NCBI GenBank assembly: GCA_020829485.1 | Contig: JAIVFU010000144.1 | Span: forward strand, 1 to 14,010 | Direction of reading: 5' to 3' | DNA length: 14,010 nucleotides | From: Nostoc sp. CHAB 5834 | GTDB lineage: Bacteria > Cyanobacteriota > Cyanobacteriia > Cyanobacteriales > Nostocaceae | Shown: positions 6,874-14,010 of the stretch, one piece after another | Numbering within the stretch: position 1 is the stretch's first letter | Layout of the letters: each line of letters opens with the position of its first letter | Position numbers and translations under genes: made by a program | Notes under the pieces: generated by a model | The model's database searches: none | What the model saw: only the letters and a program-made list of their open reading frames with translations | What the model was told of the DNA's origin: nothing

Positions 6874-7572
6874 TTACTCGCACAGATCCATTTCCCCTAT
6901 TATTTTTTGTTGCTGGAGATATCCAAGAACTTCTAATGTATCTACTTGGGGAAATTCCGCATAAAAATTACTCACACTCCGAAAGGGTTCTGGTGTTTGC
7001 AGGACAATGGTGCGATCGCCCCACTGTTCTAACCAGGGTAGCAATGTTTGTGGCGCTACTGGAGTACATAGCCAAACTGCTGCTGGAGAAAGTGTTTTGA
7101 GAGCAGTTGCCGCTACCGCTATTGTCATACCTGTAGCAATGCCATCATCAACTAAGATCAGCGTAGCATCCTCTGCATTCACCTGCGGACAAGCAGGAAT
7201 TAATAGAGCCTCAAGAGACTTAGCAAGGTTTATCGCTTTATTTAAAGCTACTTCCCGCCACCGCGCATCATGTTTAGGGCGAAATAGCTTTTGATCAGTC
7301 CAAAGAATATTTCCAAAAGTAGTCACTGCACCAATTGCTAACTCTGGGTTTTCTGGATGACTAATCTTTTTCGCTACGACGATTGTCAACGGACAATCCA
7401 AAAGACGTGCTATTGGTGCTGCTACTGGTATACCTCCTCTTGGCAAAGCATAAACAATTGGTACAGGCTTTACCCCAGAATCAATAGTTTGCTGAGTCAA
7501 AACATCATGAATCACTCGCGCCAATTCCTCCCCTGCATGGGTGCGATCGGCGAAAAGCGGGGTATGTGACAT
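6874..7572 (-). CDS. Phosphoribosyltransferase-fold protein
   Basis: A 232-residue protein with the type I phosphoribosyltransferase fold. The PRPP-binding signature LILVDDGIATGMT is at residues 138-150, and YALPRGGIPVAAPIA (41-55) and VVAKKISHPENPELAIGAV (65-83) match the stand-alone family of predicted phosphoribosyltransferases found widely in cyanobacteria and actinobacteria. Members bind PRPP or a related substrate; the true reaction is not established, and it lacks features that would place it with hypoxanthine, adenine, uracil or orotate enzymes. An upstream ATG at 7587 would add five residues, but GGGGGA ends about five bases before the ATG at 7572, so I choose the latter. It converges with the TPR gene, leaving 29 bases and no visible terminator between them. 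The fold is confident; the function is not. Confidence 0.85.
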   Translation of the reverse strand: MSHTPLFADRTHAGEELARVIHDVLTQQTIDSGVKPVPIVYALPRGGIPVAAPIARLLDCPLTIVVAKKISHPENPELAIGAVTTFGNILWTDQKLFRPKHDARWREVALNKAINLAKSLEALLIPACPQVNAEDATLILVDDGIATGMTIAVAATALKTLSPAAVWLCTPVAPQTLLPWLEQWGDRTIVLQTPEPFRSVSNFYAEFPQVDTLEVLGYLQQQKIIGEMDLCE

Positions 7573-7765
7573 GGTTTCCCCCAGCATGTTAGGACAGTAC
7601 TGCTTTTATAATGACTGAATTTTGTCTCAAATTAACTGATACAATAAGGTTTGTATAAATAATTAAGTATTCAGCAAAAGTCTATTGATTCTGATAAATC
7701 TCCAACCAGAGCAGTATTTAACTCAGATAAGACAGATGGTGCTGATGCCAAAATCCTAATATTTC

Positions 7766-8446
7766 ATGAGCAGCGAAACCCAACTCAGCCTCTTCGACGA
7801 CTCAACCCTTAACCAACGAGAACTGATTCCCACAGACGCTAAAATTGCGATCGCTCCGGGAACTTATTCTGACATGACGGAGTTGGCACAGCATTGCGAT
7901 CGCTGCCATCGTTGCCAATTGGGAGACACTCGAACTCATGCTGTCGTCGGACGCGGTAATTTGAAAGCCCCAATTATGGTTATAGGGGAAGCCCCTGGTC
8001 AAAATGAAGACGAAACCGGCTTACCATTTGTAGGCAGATCGGGGCAGTTGCTGGAGAAAATTCTAGCATCCGTGAATCTGACTACTGAGGATGATGTATA
8101 CATTGCCAATATTAACAAATGTCGCCCACCAGATAATAGAGTTCCTACACCTGTAGAAGTGGCGGCTTGTTTACCCTACTTACTAGAACAAATTCGCCTA
8201 GTTGACCCCAAAATAATCCTGTTAACAGGTGCAACTGCTGTCAAAGGTATCACAGGCGATAAGCGGGGGATTACGAAAATTCGCGGACAGTGGCTGGAGT
8301 GGCAAGGGCGTTTGTGTATGCCAATTTTTCATCCTTCCTACTTACTGCGTAACCCTTCTAAAGAACAAGGTGCGCCTAAATGGTTGATGTGGCAGGATAT
8401 CCAGGCAGTGCGTGCCAAGTTAGACGAAATCCAAAATAATAGCTAA
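7766..8446 (+). CDS. Family-4 (iron-sulfur) uracil-DNA glycosylase
   Basis: This enzyme removes uracil from DNA as the first step of base excision repair. The 226-residue protein carries the family-4 hallmarks: motif 1 GEAPGQNEDETGLPFVGRSG (74-93), motif 3 HPSYLLRNPS (189-198), and cysteines for a 4Fe-4S cluster (Cys47 and Cys50 in CHRC, Cys119 in NINKCRPPDNR, Cys135 in EVAACLPYL). A further Cys44 lies nearby. The first 35 residues form a variable extension before the catalytic domain; it contains the short stretch QLSLFDD, which resembles a clamp-binding type peptide (QLxLF), an inference only. The ATG at 7766 has no clear ribosome site, but no later start keeps the extension. Upstream (7573-7765) is an AT-rich promoter-type spacer shared with the divergent phosphoribosyltransferase gene. 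Confidence 0.93.
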   Translation: MSSETQLSLFDDSTLNQRELIPTDAKIAIAPGTYSDMTELAQHCDRCHRCQLGDTRTHAVVGRGNLKAPIMVIGEAPGQNEDETGLPFVGRSGQLLEKILASVNLTTEDDVYIANINKCRPPDNRVPTPVEVAACLPYLLEQIRLVDPKIILLTGATAVKGITGDKRGITKIRGQWLEWQGRLCMPIFHPSYLLRNPSKEQGAPKWLMWQDIQAVRAKLDEIQNNS

Positions 8447-8463
8447 TAAACATCTAATGACTC

Positions 8464-8488
8464 AATTTTGGATTTTAGATTTTAGATT
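8464..8488. repeat. AT-rich heptamer tandem repeat
   Basis: About three and a half units of a seven-base repeat: AATTTTG, GATTTTA, GATTTTA, GATT. It starts 18 bases after the stop codon of the glycosylase gene. Short heptameric tandem repeats are a known trait of heterocyst-forming cyanobacteria. No function is evident. Confidence 0.6.
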
Positions 8489-8516
8489 ATCCACTGTGAG
8501 AAAGTAATTTAAAATT

Positions 8517-8546
8517 GGTATAGCCAAGGTATAACCATAAGTATAG
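8517..8546 (+). promoter_or_regulatory. Helically phased GGTATA repeats, possible operator of the antitoxin gene
   Basis: GGTATA at 8517 and 8528 and AGTATA at 8540 are spaced 11 and 12 bases, about one helical turn, and end about 20 bases before the antitoxin ATG. MazE-like antitoxins commonly repress their own promoter. The repeats could be the operator overlapping the promoter. This is inferred from spacing and position alone. Confidence 0.35.
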
Positions 8547-8566
8547 TGACCAAAAGGAGCGTAGTT

Positions 8567-8803
8567 ATGAAAACTGCAATTTCGCTTCCAGATTCAGTTT
8601 TTGAAGAGGCAGAAGCATTAGCTAGAGAGTTAGGGGTATCTCGTAGTGAACTTTACACAAAAGCTTTGAAAGCATATTTGCGGAAGTACAACCGGAATCA
8701 GATGTTGAACCAACTGAATACAGTTTATTCTGAAGAGTCCTCTGAACTAGATCCAGTATTGGCAAAGTTACAATTTATGTCCTTACCTCGTGAGGATTGG
8801 TAG
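8567..8803 (+). CDS. MazE/CopG-type antitoxin (ribbon-helix-helix)
   Basis: The 78-residue protein begins MKTAISLPDSVFEEAEALAR, typical of the N-terminal strand and first helix of ribbon-helix-helix antitoxins paired with MazF-type toxins, followed by the second helix (ELGVSRSELYTKALKAYL). The rest (about 45-78) is the acidic toxin-binding tail ending in LPREDW. The start at 8567 is fixed by AGGAG at 8555-8559, seven bases upstream; a longer frame from 8546 would include that site in the coding sequence. It binds its own promoter DNA and would normally neutralise the toxin. The stop codon TAG overlaps the GTG start of the toxin gene by one base, so the two were translationally coupled. Because that toxin gene is truncated, the antitoxin is now effectively an orphan here. 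Confidence 0.9.
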   Translation: MKTAISLPDSVFEEAEALARELGVSRSELYTKALKAYLRKYNRNQMLNQLNTVYSEESSELDPVLAKLQFMSLPREDW

Positions 8804-8949
8804 TGTATCGCGGAGAAATTTGGTGGGCAAATTTACCTGAACCACTTGGTTCAGAACCTGGATATCGTCGCCCTATTTTGATTTGGCCTAAGCCTAAAGC
8901 TAGTGGAATTAAAACAACACTAAAAATAAGGGTTTCAGTTATAAATTGA
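8803..8949 (+). pseudogene. Truncated MazF-type toxin
   Basis: The frame starts with GTG overlapping the antitoxin stop codon. Its first 27 residues are a clear MazF/PemK N-terminus (YRGEIWWANLPEPLGSEPG, then YRRPILI), containing the Gly-x-x-x-Trp and RRP features of the ribonuclease core. After PILI the sequence (WPKPKASGIKTT...) no longer resembles MazF and a stop comes at residue 49; intact toxins have about 105-120 residues. Neither of the other two frames downstream restores the family sequence, so a deletion or rearrangement near 8883-8885 is more likely than a frameshift. MazF toxins cut mRNA; this remnant lacks most of the fold and should be inactive. Confidence 0.8.
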
Positions 8950-8986
8950 CCCATATATGTTTATAAAACAATAAATACTTGACAAT

Positions 8987-9268
8987 TTATATACGCTCAG
9001 GACATGAACCAAATTTATCTAAAAGCTCAGATATAAGCTGATAATTTGAACAACGCCAAATGACGCTAACATTGCTAGATAGATTAAAGCCTGGCTCGCC
9101 ATAACCTGATAATGCCATAGCATCGGGAACTATAGTCTCTTTATAGATACAAGTTAAAACTTTATTGTCAGGTGGCGAAATGGGATTACGTCCACTATCG
9201 TGTTGCAATGTTCCAGCAAACCATCCATTAGGGGTTAAATGCCATTCTCTCGATTCTTTACTTGACAT
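8987..9268 (-). CDS. Hypothetical 93-residue protein
   Basis: I do not recognise a family. The frame from the ATG at 9268 has a coherent, soluble-looking composition: aromatic residues in the first half (REWHLTPNGWFAGT), a PPDNKVLTC segment, a glycine-rich stretch (ALSGYGEPGFNLSSN), and an amphipathic C-terminal region (NYQLISELLDKFGSCPERI). No signal peptide or membrane helix is seen. It has three cysteines in no recognisable pattern. No ribosome site precedes the start. It converges with the truncated toxin, 38 bases away. It could be a lineage-specific gene that marks the rearrangement that removed the toxin's 3' part. Confidence 0.55.
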   Translation of the reverse strand: MSSKESREWHLTPNGWFAGTLQHDSGRNPISPPDNKVLTCIYKETIVPDAMALSGYGEPGFNLSSNVSVIWRCSNYQLISELLDKFGSCPERI

Positions 9269-9785
9269 ATTTTGTTTTTGTATTTTAATGCGTTAATTTT
9301 ATTACATTTGCAATGCACATAATATTAGTATAACTACTTAATCATATTAAAAATTTCACCCTTGTTAGAACCAAGAGTTGCATATCCGATTTTAATTGGG
9401 AGGGGTGGGAGATAATACATTGGTGTCAACTTAAGCTGAAAGTAGCTTAACTGAAAGCTTGACTCGCCCGCCTCGAACTAAAGTTCTAGGCTAATAGCTA
9501 AAGTCTACTAAAGTAGACTAAAGATTTTTCGGATTATTTAGTCATCTTTAGATGACTTTCGCTATTAGCAAGGAACTAAAGTTCCTTGCGGGACATCGGT
9601 TTTACTTACGTTAAGTTGATACGTATAGAGATAATACTCCCCCTCGACCTAACTCAACACCAAGAAGTATGGCAAATGAACGACGTTGTAGAAAATATAA
9701 ACAACGTGAAATGTCTATCAGATAAACGTTGTAGACTTTGTAAACGATATAACAAGCCAGGAATGCTCCTTCAGCGCGGGGAGTG
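9269..9785. other. Spacer with nested inverted repeat, no gene supported
   Basis: The main content is the inverted repeat at 9467-9592. Just left of it, TTAAGCT and AGCTTAA (9431-9450) form another small stem, and GCTTAACTGAA at 9445-9455 shares 11 bases with the sequence after the transposase. From 9658 to 9760 the motif ACGTTGTAGA occurs twice, which may be a decayed duplication. The open frame across 9586-9849 is not convincing. Confidence 0.5.
9467..9592. repeat. 126-nt nested inverted repeat (MITE/REP-like)
   Basis: The two ends match as reverse complements over about 55 bases with scattered mismatches (CCCGC at each end, then GAACT..AGTT, GCTAATAGC, AAAGTC). Each arm contains two smaller perfect hairpins: GAACTAAAGTTC (9475-9486), AGTCTACT/AGTAGACT (9502-9519), AGTCATCT/AGATGACT (9540-9557) and AAGGAACT/AGTTCCTT (9570-9587). 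Corresponding hairpins in the two arms differ, yet each keeps its own pairing. It can fold as one long stem or as four small stems. No coding sequence is inside. This looks like a dispersed repeat preserved as structure. Confidence 0.75.
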
Positions 9786-12095
9786 TCAATTAGCAGCCTT
9801 TTTCAGTTCTTGCCATCTTTCTCGCAGTCGCTTCAAATTAGGAGCATGACCACCATAACGCCAACTAACATAGGCTTGGCTAATCTCATCTATGACCTCA
9901 GCAGTTGCCGGGGCATAATGCTGATATGAGACTCTGGCATACTCTAAAGGTGTTTGTGCTGGATGCTTACCTAAACCTTTTTGGGTTGTCCATTGCAACA
10001 TTTGTTGATAAAGACTCTCCATTGCTGGTAATTTCTTTAACCATCGACGATTGCGCCACTCTCGCCATTGTCCCCAACCCAGCCAACCAAAGAAAGCTGC
10101 TGTAGTCCCCACAATTAAGCCAGTCAATACACCAAACCAACCTTGAGAGAATAAAGCCAAAAACCAAGCGAGCGCTCCAATCACCCACTTAAATATTGTC
10201 TCAAATACATTATTCAACAAACCTGTCACTGGAGAAGGCAACCACCCAGCAACCCAATGCCACAATTGACGCAACACACTAAAAGTTTGAGTATCTTCCA
10301 CTGATGGAGGTATGAGGGGATGATTGGGAATCGGGTCAAAAGCAAACCAGCCATATTTCGGAAAATATACTTCCGTCATCGCATAAGCATCAGTATTACG
10401 GACAATATATAGCCCTGTAAATGGATTAAATTGTCCTGCACTAAACCCTGCTACCAACCGGGCTGGGATACCAATAGAACGTAGCATTACCGTGAGAACT
10501 GTTGAGAAGTGGTCTGGATAACCGCCTTTATATTTGAATAAAAAAGCCTCTACTAAGTCATCTTTTTCTCCCAAATAAGGCAAATCTAAGGGATTTTGGG
10601 GAAGAGAGTAACGTTGCTTTAAATATTGAGCTAAGTAGAGAGCTTTTTCATACGCTGAATCTAGATTTTTAGAAGACTTTGCAACTCGTTCTTGATTGTA
10701 GTTAGCAAGAATTTCTTCGGTGCGTTGACGGACTTTTTCAGAAATTTCAGGAGGAATTTGCAGATAATGCTTCTTAATCTGTTGTGGATAATTAGTAGAA
10801 GCTTGACCTAACAAAGTGCGATCGCGGTATGGTACTTCAGAAATTACTGTGTAAGTGAGTCCTTCTGATAATTCCACAGGCGATCGCAATCCGTTTTCTT
10901 TATCAACCGCGATCATTGGTGTCGGAAAGTAAATCTCTTTGGGATAAGCCATCGCCGGAATTAGGTTAGGCAAATCCGCTACCACTGTATAAGTTTGTAC
11001 TATCTCTTGGGTTTTACCAGTAATCAGAGGTCGATTCAGGAAGATTTGGTAAGACCAAGGCGATCGCTTGATGGTTGTAACATCTTCATTACGCGATACT
11101 TCCCATCCCTTACCCGTATAACGGTCAAATCCTAGAACTCGCCAAAAACCCTCAGCTTGCGATCGCACCCGCATCACAACTTTCGGTTTCATCTCGCCCC
11201 GCAGGTTTTGGTTAATTTGGCTATTAAAACCGTAATAAAAGTTATTATCTACTTTACCTGGTTGACCAGTTTGATTTTGTCCCGTACCACTGCCTTGATT
11301 ATCACCTTTACCTTGGCGGACATAACCGGGATTAATGATACTACGTCCGGTGAAATTACCTTTTAGTGGAATCGCAGAACTTACAGGAAAGTTCCGTAAC
11401 TGATAGCCAGGAAATCTAGGTAAAACAGCAAAAATTGCCAGTCCCAGACCGACAATTAGGAAAAAATTCAGAATTAAAAATTTAAAATTAAGAGTTGAGG
11501 AATTCTTTTGATTGAATTTTTCCTTTTGAGTTTTTAATGGCTGCAAACCCAAGCGGGAGCGATAATCTAATACTAAAGTTGGGAGAGCGATCGCTAAAAA
11601 TAACAGCAATACAGGTGCAAATGCTAAAGTCTGACTTAAGGTTGCTGCCACACCCAATAAAATCAGTCCTATAACAATTGAATAGCCCAAATTTTTGCGG
11701 CGGGGTGTATCAAAGCTATGCAGCACCTGGAGTTGAATTAATAACTCTGCCAAACCCAACCGCGTATCATTCAACTCTCCCACTAACCGCCCAAAGAAAG
11801 CACCCAGTGCTACTAACATTCCGATAGCGATGCAAAACTTAACTGCAACATTGCGATCGCGGCGACGATAGTAACTCCAAATCGCACCCAGTACACTTAA
11901 GGGTAGCGCCCAAAAACTGAATGAAGTTTCGGCGGCTATATCCGTCGCCACAATTCCCAAAACAACCAACGCTAGCACCAGCACCCGCAAGGAAATTGAA
12001 TCTTCTACTTCTATCAAAGGCGATCGCTGCGGATTTTGCCGCCAGAAATTACCTATAGAGACACGCCAAAACCGATTCATCCTGGATAAGTTAAG
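9786..12095 (-). CDS. TgpA-like membrane protein with inactive transglutaminase domain
   Basis: About 769 residues from the ATG at 12095; numbering below is from the longest frame, whose GTG start is at 12122. Architecture: about six membrane helices (45-235, DUF3488 type), a low-complexity Gly/Gln/Asn linker (266-295), an extracytoplasmic transglutaminase-like domain (about 480-600), more membrane segments (644-685), and a soluble DUF4129-type tail (about 700-760). This matches TgpA, an inner-membrane transglutaminase-fold protein of unclear substrate. The usual catalytic triad is broken: GYCxxF reads GYPDHF (Pro536), DAHAW reads DAYAM (Tyr580), and only the Asp of FDP (596) remains. The domain is therefore likely non-catalytic. 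A start at 12080 (MNRFWR) is also possible; none has a good ribosome site. The tail may bind or scaffold envelope components. Confidence 0.87.
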   Translation of the reverse strand, partial: LNLSRMNRFWRVSIGNFWRQNPQRSPLIEVEDSISLRVLVLALVVLGIVATDIAAETSFSFWALPLSVLGAIWSYYRRRDRNVAVKFCIAIGMLVALGAFFGRLVGELNDTRLGLAELLIQLQVLHSFDTPRRKNLGYSIVIGLILLGVAATLSQTLAFAPVLLLFLAIALPTLVLDYRSRLGLQPLKTQKEKFNQKNSSTLNFKFLILNFFLIVGLGLAIFAVLPRFPGYQLRNFPVSSAIPLKGNFTGRSIINPGYVRQGKGDNQGSGTGQNQTGQPGKVDNNFYYGFNSQINQNLRGEMKPKVVMRVRSQAEGFWRVLGFDRYTGKGWEVSRNEDVTTIKRSPWSYQIFLNRPLITGKTQEIVQTYTVVADLPNLIPAMAYPKEIYFPTPMIAVDKENGLRSPVELSEGLTYTVISEVPYRDRTLLGQASTNYPQQIKKHYLQIPPEISEKVRQRTEEILANYNQERVAKSSKNLDSAYEKALYLAQYLKQRYSLPQNPLDLPYLGEKDDLVEAFLFKYKGGYPDHFSTVLTVMLRSIGIPARLVAGFSAGQFNPFTGLYIVRNTDAYAMTEVYFPKYGWFAFDPIPNHPLIPPSVEDTQTFSVLRQLWHWVAGWLPSPVTGLLNNVFETIFKWVIGALAWFLALFSQGWFGVLTGLIVGTTAAFFGWLGWGQWREWRNRRWLKKLPAMESLYQQMLQWTTQKGLGKHPAQTPLEYARVSYQHYAPATAEVIDEISQAYVSWRYGGHAPNLKRLRERWQELKKAAN

Positions 12096-12162
12096 CATTT
12101 CAAGTCTAAGTGAAAATTCCACGGAAACAATGCTGAGGACGAAACTGTTCGCCCTACTTTAA

Positions 12163-13691
12163 AGTATTCCCCTTATAAGAAGCTTTCTTATCCTGTTTTC
12201 ACGCATCTATGAAGGTTTAGCACGTATTTTACAAATTAAATTCCTAGCAGGAGTTTCAAGTGTTAAAAAATTTGTGCATCTCAAAGAATTCTCATTAGTG
12301 TCTCCCAAGATACAAAGTACGGAGATATTCAAAGCGATAGAGGTCGCTATCCCAGCAACTTCAATCGAACAAGCGATCGCTAAAACTAAAGTAGAAGAGG
12401 AACGCCATCGTTCGTTACCAGCACATCTGGTCATTTGTCTAATAATAGCAATGAGCCTGTGGTCGAGAGATTCAATGCGAGATGTGCTAAAAAATCTCAT
12501 TGATGGTCTTTCAGAGGCATGGGTAAAAATTGGAAAATATTGGCGTATCCCATGTAAATCAGCTATAACTCAAGCCAGACAGCGACTAGGAGCAGGGGTG
12601 ATGAGACAGTTGTTTCATCAGTTAGTGCAACCAATAGCAACTAGCGAAACGGTAGGAGCTTTTTTAAATGGATTACGAATCATAGTAATTGATGGAACCT
12701 GCCTAGATATCCCAGATAGTGATGAAAATGCAAGGGTTTTTGGTCGTCCTAATAGTCGTCCTGGTACGCGAGCTGCATTTCCACTCATTGAGATTAGTTA
12801 TCTTGGTAGAGGCAGGAACACATTTAATTTTTGATGCATTAATGTGCCCATATAAGATTGGAGAGCGAGTCAGGGCACTAAAATTATTACGCTCGGTAAC
12901 ATCCGGAATGTTGTTAATGTGGGATAGGGGCTTGCATTCCTACGCAATGGTGCAAACAACGGTAAATAAAGGTTGTGATTATTTAGGAAGAATTCCTGCC
13001 AATGTTAAATTTTTAAACGAAGAAACTTTAGCGGACGCTTCTTATTTAAGTTATATTTATCCTTCTGGCAAACTAAGAAAAAAAGGTTTTGAGCCAATAC
13101 AAGTACGAGTCATTGAGTACACAATTGAGAATCCTGATAAACCAGAAGAACAAATCAAATATCGTCTAATTACGAGCTTATTGGACATTGAAAAATTCCC
13201 AGCCCAGTTGCTGGCTTGTGATTACCATCAACGTTGGGAAGTTGAGAATACGATTGATGAACTCAAAATACATCTTTTAGGAAGAAAAACTCATATTCGT
13301 TCTCAAAAACCACGGGAGGTGGTGCAAGAAGTTTATGGTTTGTTATTAGGACACTGGGCTATCCGGTTGTTAATTTTTCAAGCTGCCACCAGTGCAGAAG
13401 TTGCACCCCTGCGTCTAAGTTTCACAGGAACATTACGAGTTGTTCGTCGTGCCCTTCCCAAATTCCAGCGTTTGCAACTACAAGAACTTCCTTTTTTTTT
13501 TAGTTGGTTAACTGTAGAGATTCTTGACCAACTTTTACCTGAAAGGGTTCATAGAAACAACCCAAGGGTTGTGAAAAAGCCTGTATCAAAATTTCACTCG
13601 AAAAAAGTTAAACACAGAGGTACTGGAACAATAATCAATCCTCCTGTGTTTGTTGTTTCAAAGACTGCATAGGCTTAACTGAACCGTATTG
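12163..13691 (+). mobile_element. IS4-family insertion sequence, ends uncertain
   Basis: The element is defined by the transposase. A possible right end is 13672-13691 (GGCTTAACTGAACCGTATTG), since a near-identical 20-mer occurs at 5592-5611 in the opposite orientation. I found no matching inverted copy upstream of the transposase, so the left end is undetermined; the value given is simply where the open frame begins after a stop. A 7-bp stem (ATAAGAA/TTCTTAT, 12175-12191) lies near it. No target duplication could be identified. It sits between the TgpA-like gene and a rRNA operon terminator. Confidence 0.55.
12274..13672 (+). pseudogene. IS4-family transposase, split by a frameshift
   Basis: The first part (12274 to about 12805) holds the IS4 N-terminal domain (IEQAIAKTKVEEERHRSLPAH, then VICLIIAMSLWSRDS) and the first catalytic Asp (VIDGTCLDIPD). 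The second part, in the next frame, begins VEAGTHLIFDALMCPY and carries the second Asp (LMWDRGLHSY) and the Y-x2-R-x3-E-x6-K signature (YHQRWEVENTIDELK) with the catalytic Glu. The frames join if one G at 12805/12806 (CTTGGTAG) is dropped. No slippery heptamer typical of programmed -1 frameshifting is seen and the shift needed is +1, so mutation is the simpler reading. The start is uncertain: GTG at 12274 is the first standard start in this frame, but the frame stays open and protein-like back to 12163. It would move its own DNA by a DDE mechanism. Confidence 0.88.
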
Positions 13692-13840
13692 AACCATAAT
13701 TGTTGACGATAGACTTCTGTGACTACAAGCAACATCTTATATTGCCTGTTAGCTAAATTTTCTAGAGTTGTCCCTGACAAGATTAACTGCTCAATATATG
13801 ATAAATTTCTTTACCATTTTGACTGTTAGGTAGTATAAAA

Positions 13841-13880
13841 AACAAAAGCCTTCTCAAAGTTATTCGAGAAGGCTTTTGTT
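13841..13880 (-). terminator. Rho-independent terminator of the rRNA operon
   Basis: AACAAAAGCCTTCTC and its perfect complement form a 15-bp stem with a 10-base loop. Read on the - strand it lies 11 bases past the 3' end of 5S rRNA, and the descending arm runs into TTTTGTTTTTT, a good T tract. On the + strand the stem is followed by TTTGTTT, so it may also stop readthrough from the transposase. Confidence 0.9.
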
Positions 13881-13891
13881 TAGATTATGAA

Positions 13892-14010
13892 TCCTGGCAT
13901 CGAGCTATTTTTGCGTAGGGCTACCCCTAAACTATCGTGGCCGCAGCAGCGTTTCACCTCTGAGTTCGGGAAGGGTTCAGTGTGGTTCCACCGCGCAATA
14001 GACACCAGGA
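13892..14010 (-). rRNA. rrf: 5S ribosomal RNA
   Basis: Read on the - strand the sequence begins TCCTGGTGTC and ends GATGCCAGGA, which pair as the 10-bp helix I of 5S rRNA (with G-U pairs). Between them are the conserved loop CCCGAACTCAGAGGTGAAAC and the cyanobacterial-type 3' half with TAGCTCGATGCC. The length of 119 bases fits the family. It reaches the last base of the window, so the rest of the operon (23S, 16S) should lie beyond the right edge. Confidence 0.95.

Noticed and set aside
6792..7100. Open frame on + strand overlapping the TPR gene end and the phosphoribosyltransferase gene
   Set aside because: Its first part is the shifted TPR frame and the rest is antisense to a confident gene. 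It is used only as evidence for the TPR frameshift.
9586..9849. 87-codon open frame with CRLCKRYNKPG cysteine pair
   Set aside because: It crosses the inverted repeat end and the 3' end of the TgpA-like gene, has no ribosome site and shows no recognisable family. The two cysteines alone do not make a zinc motif.
12207..12500. 97-codon open frame on - strand
   Set aside because: It is antisense to the transposase N-terminal domain, which is clearly coding.
1..14010. CRISPR array or tRNA genes
   Set aside because: No regularly spaced direct repeats with unique spacers and no cloverleaf-like sequence were seen in the spacers.

Overview
The window looks like chromosomal DNA of a filamentous, probably Nostoc-type, cyanobacterium. 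The evidence is many HIP1 octamers (GCGATCGC) in genes and spacers, a cyanophycin gene pair, a cyanobacterial-type 5S rRNA, long AT-rich spacers with palindromic repeats, and an IS4-family transposase. The genus is inferred from style and gene content, not proven.

Layout. 1-840 is gene-free and holds a possible 611-bp element with terminal inverted repeats. 841-4409 is a cyanophycin cluster: cphA2 (- strand), a 67-residue protein of unknown function, and cphB (+ strand). 4840-5310 encodes a NADAR/YbiA-type N-glycosidase. 5311-5821 is repeat-rich spacer. 5822-6844 encodes a TPR protein that appears to be cut short by a frameshift. 6874-7572 (- strand) encodes a phosphoribosyltransferase-fold protein, and 7766-8446 a family-4 uracil-DNA glycosylase. 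8567-8949 is a MazE-type antitoxin followed by a severely shortened MazF toxin. 8987-9268 (- strand) is an unknown 93-residue protein. 9467-9592 is a nested inverted repeat. 9786-12095 (- strand) encodes a TgpA-like membrane protein whose transglutaminase domain lacks the catalytic Cys and His. 12274-13672 is a frameshifted IS4-family transposase. 13841-14010 holds the terminator and 5S rRNA gene of a rRNA operon entering from the right on the - strand.

How the genes work together. The clear functional unit is the cyanophycin cluster. CphB splits cyanophycin into beta-Asp-Arg dipeptides, and CphA2, which has kept the ATP-grasp domain but lost the Mur-ligase ATP site, is the type of enzyme known to rejoin those dipeptides. 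The pair could therefore run a degrade-and-rebuild cycle, with the small protein between them as an uncharacterised candidate partner. The other genes look like unrelated single genes. Signs of decay are common: a truncated toxin, two genes with an apparent extra G, an inactive-looking transglutaminase and several palindromic repeats. I found no clearly new multi-gene system. The best leads are the small cyanophycin-linked protein, the inactive transglutaminase, the orphan antitoxin and the nested palindrome.
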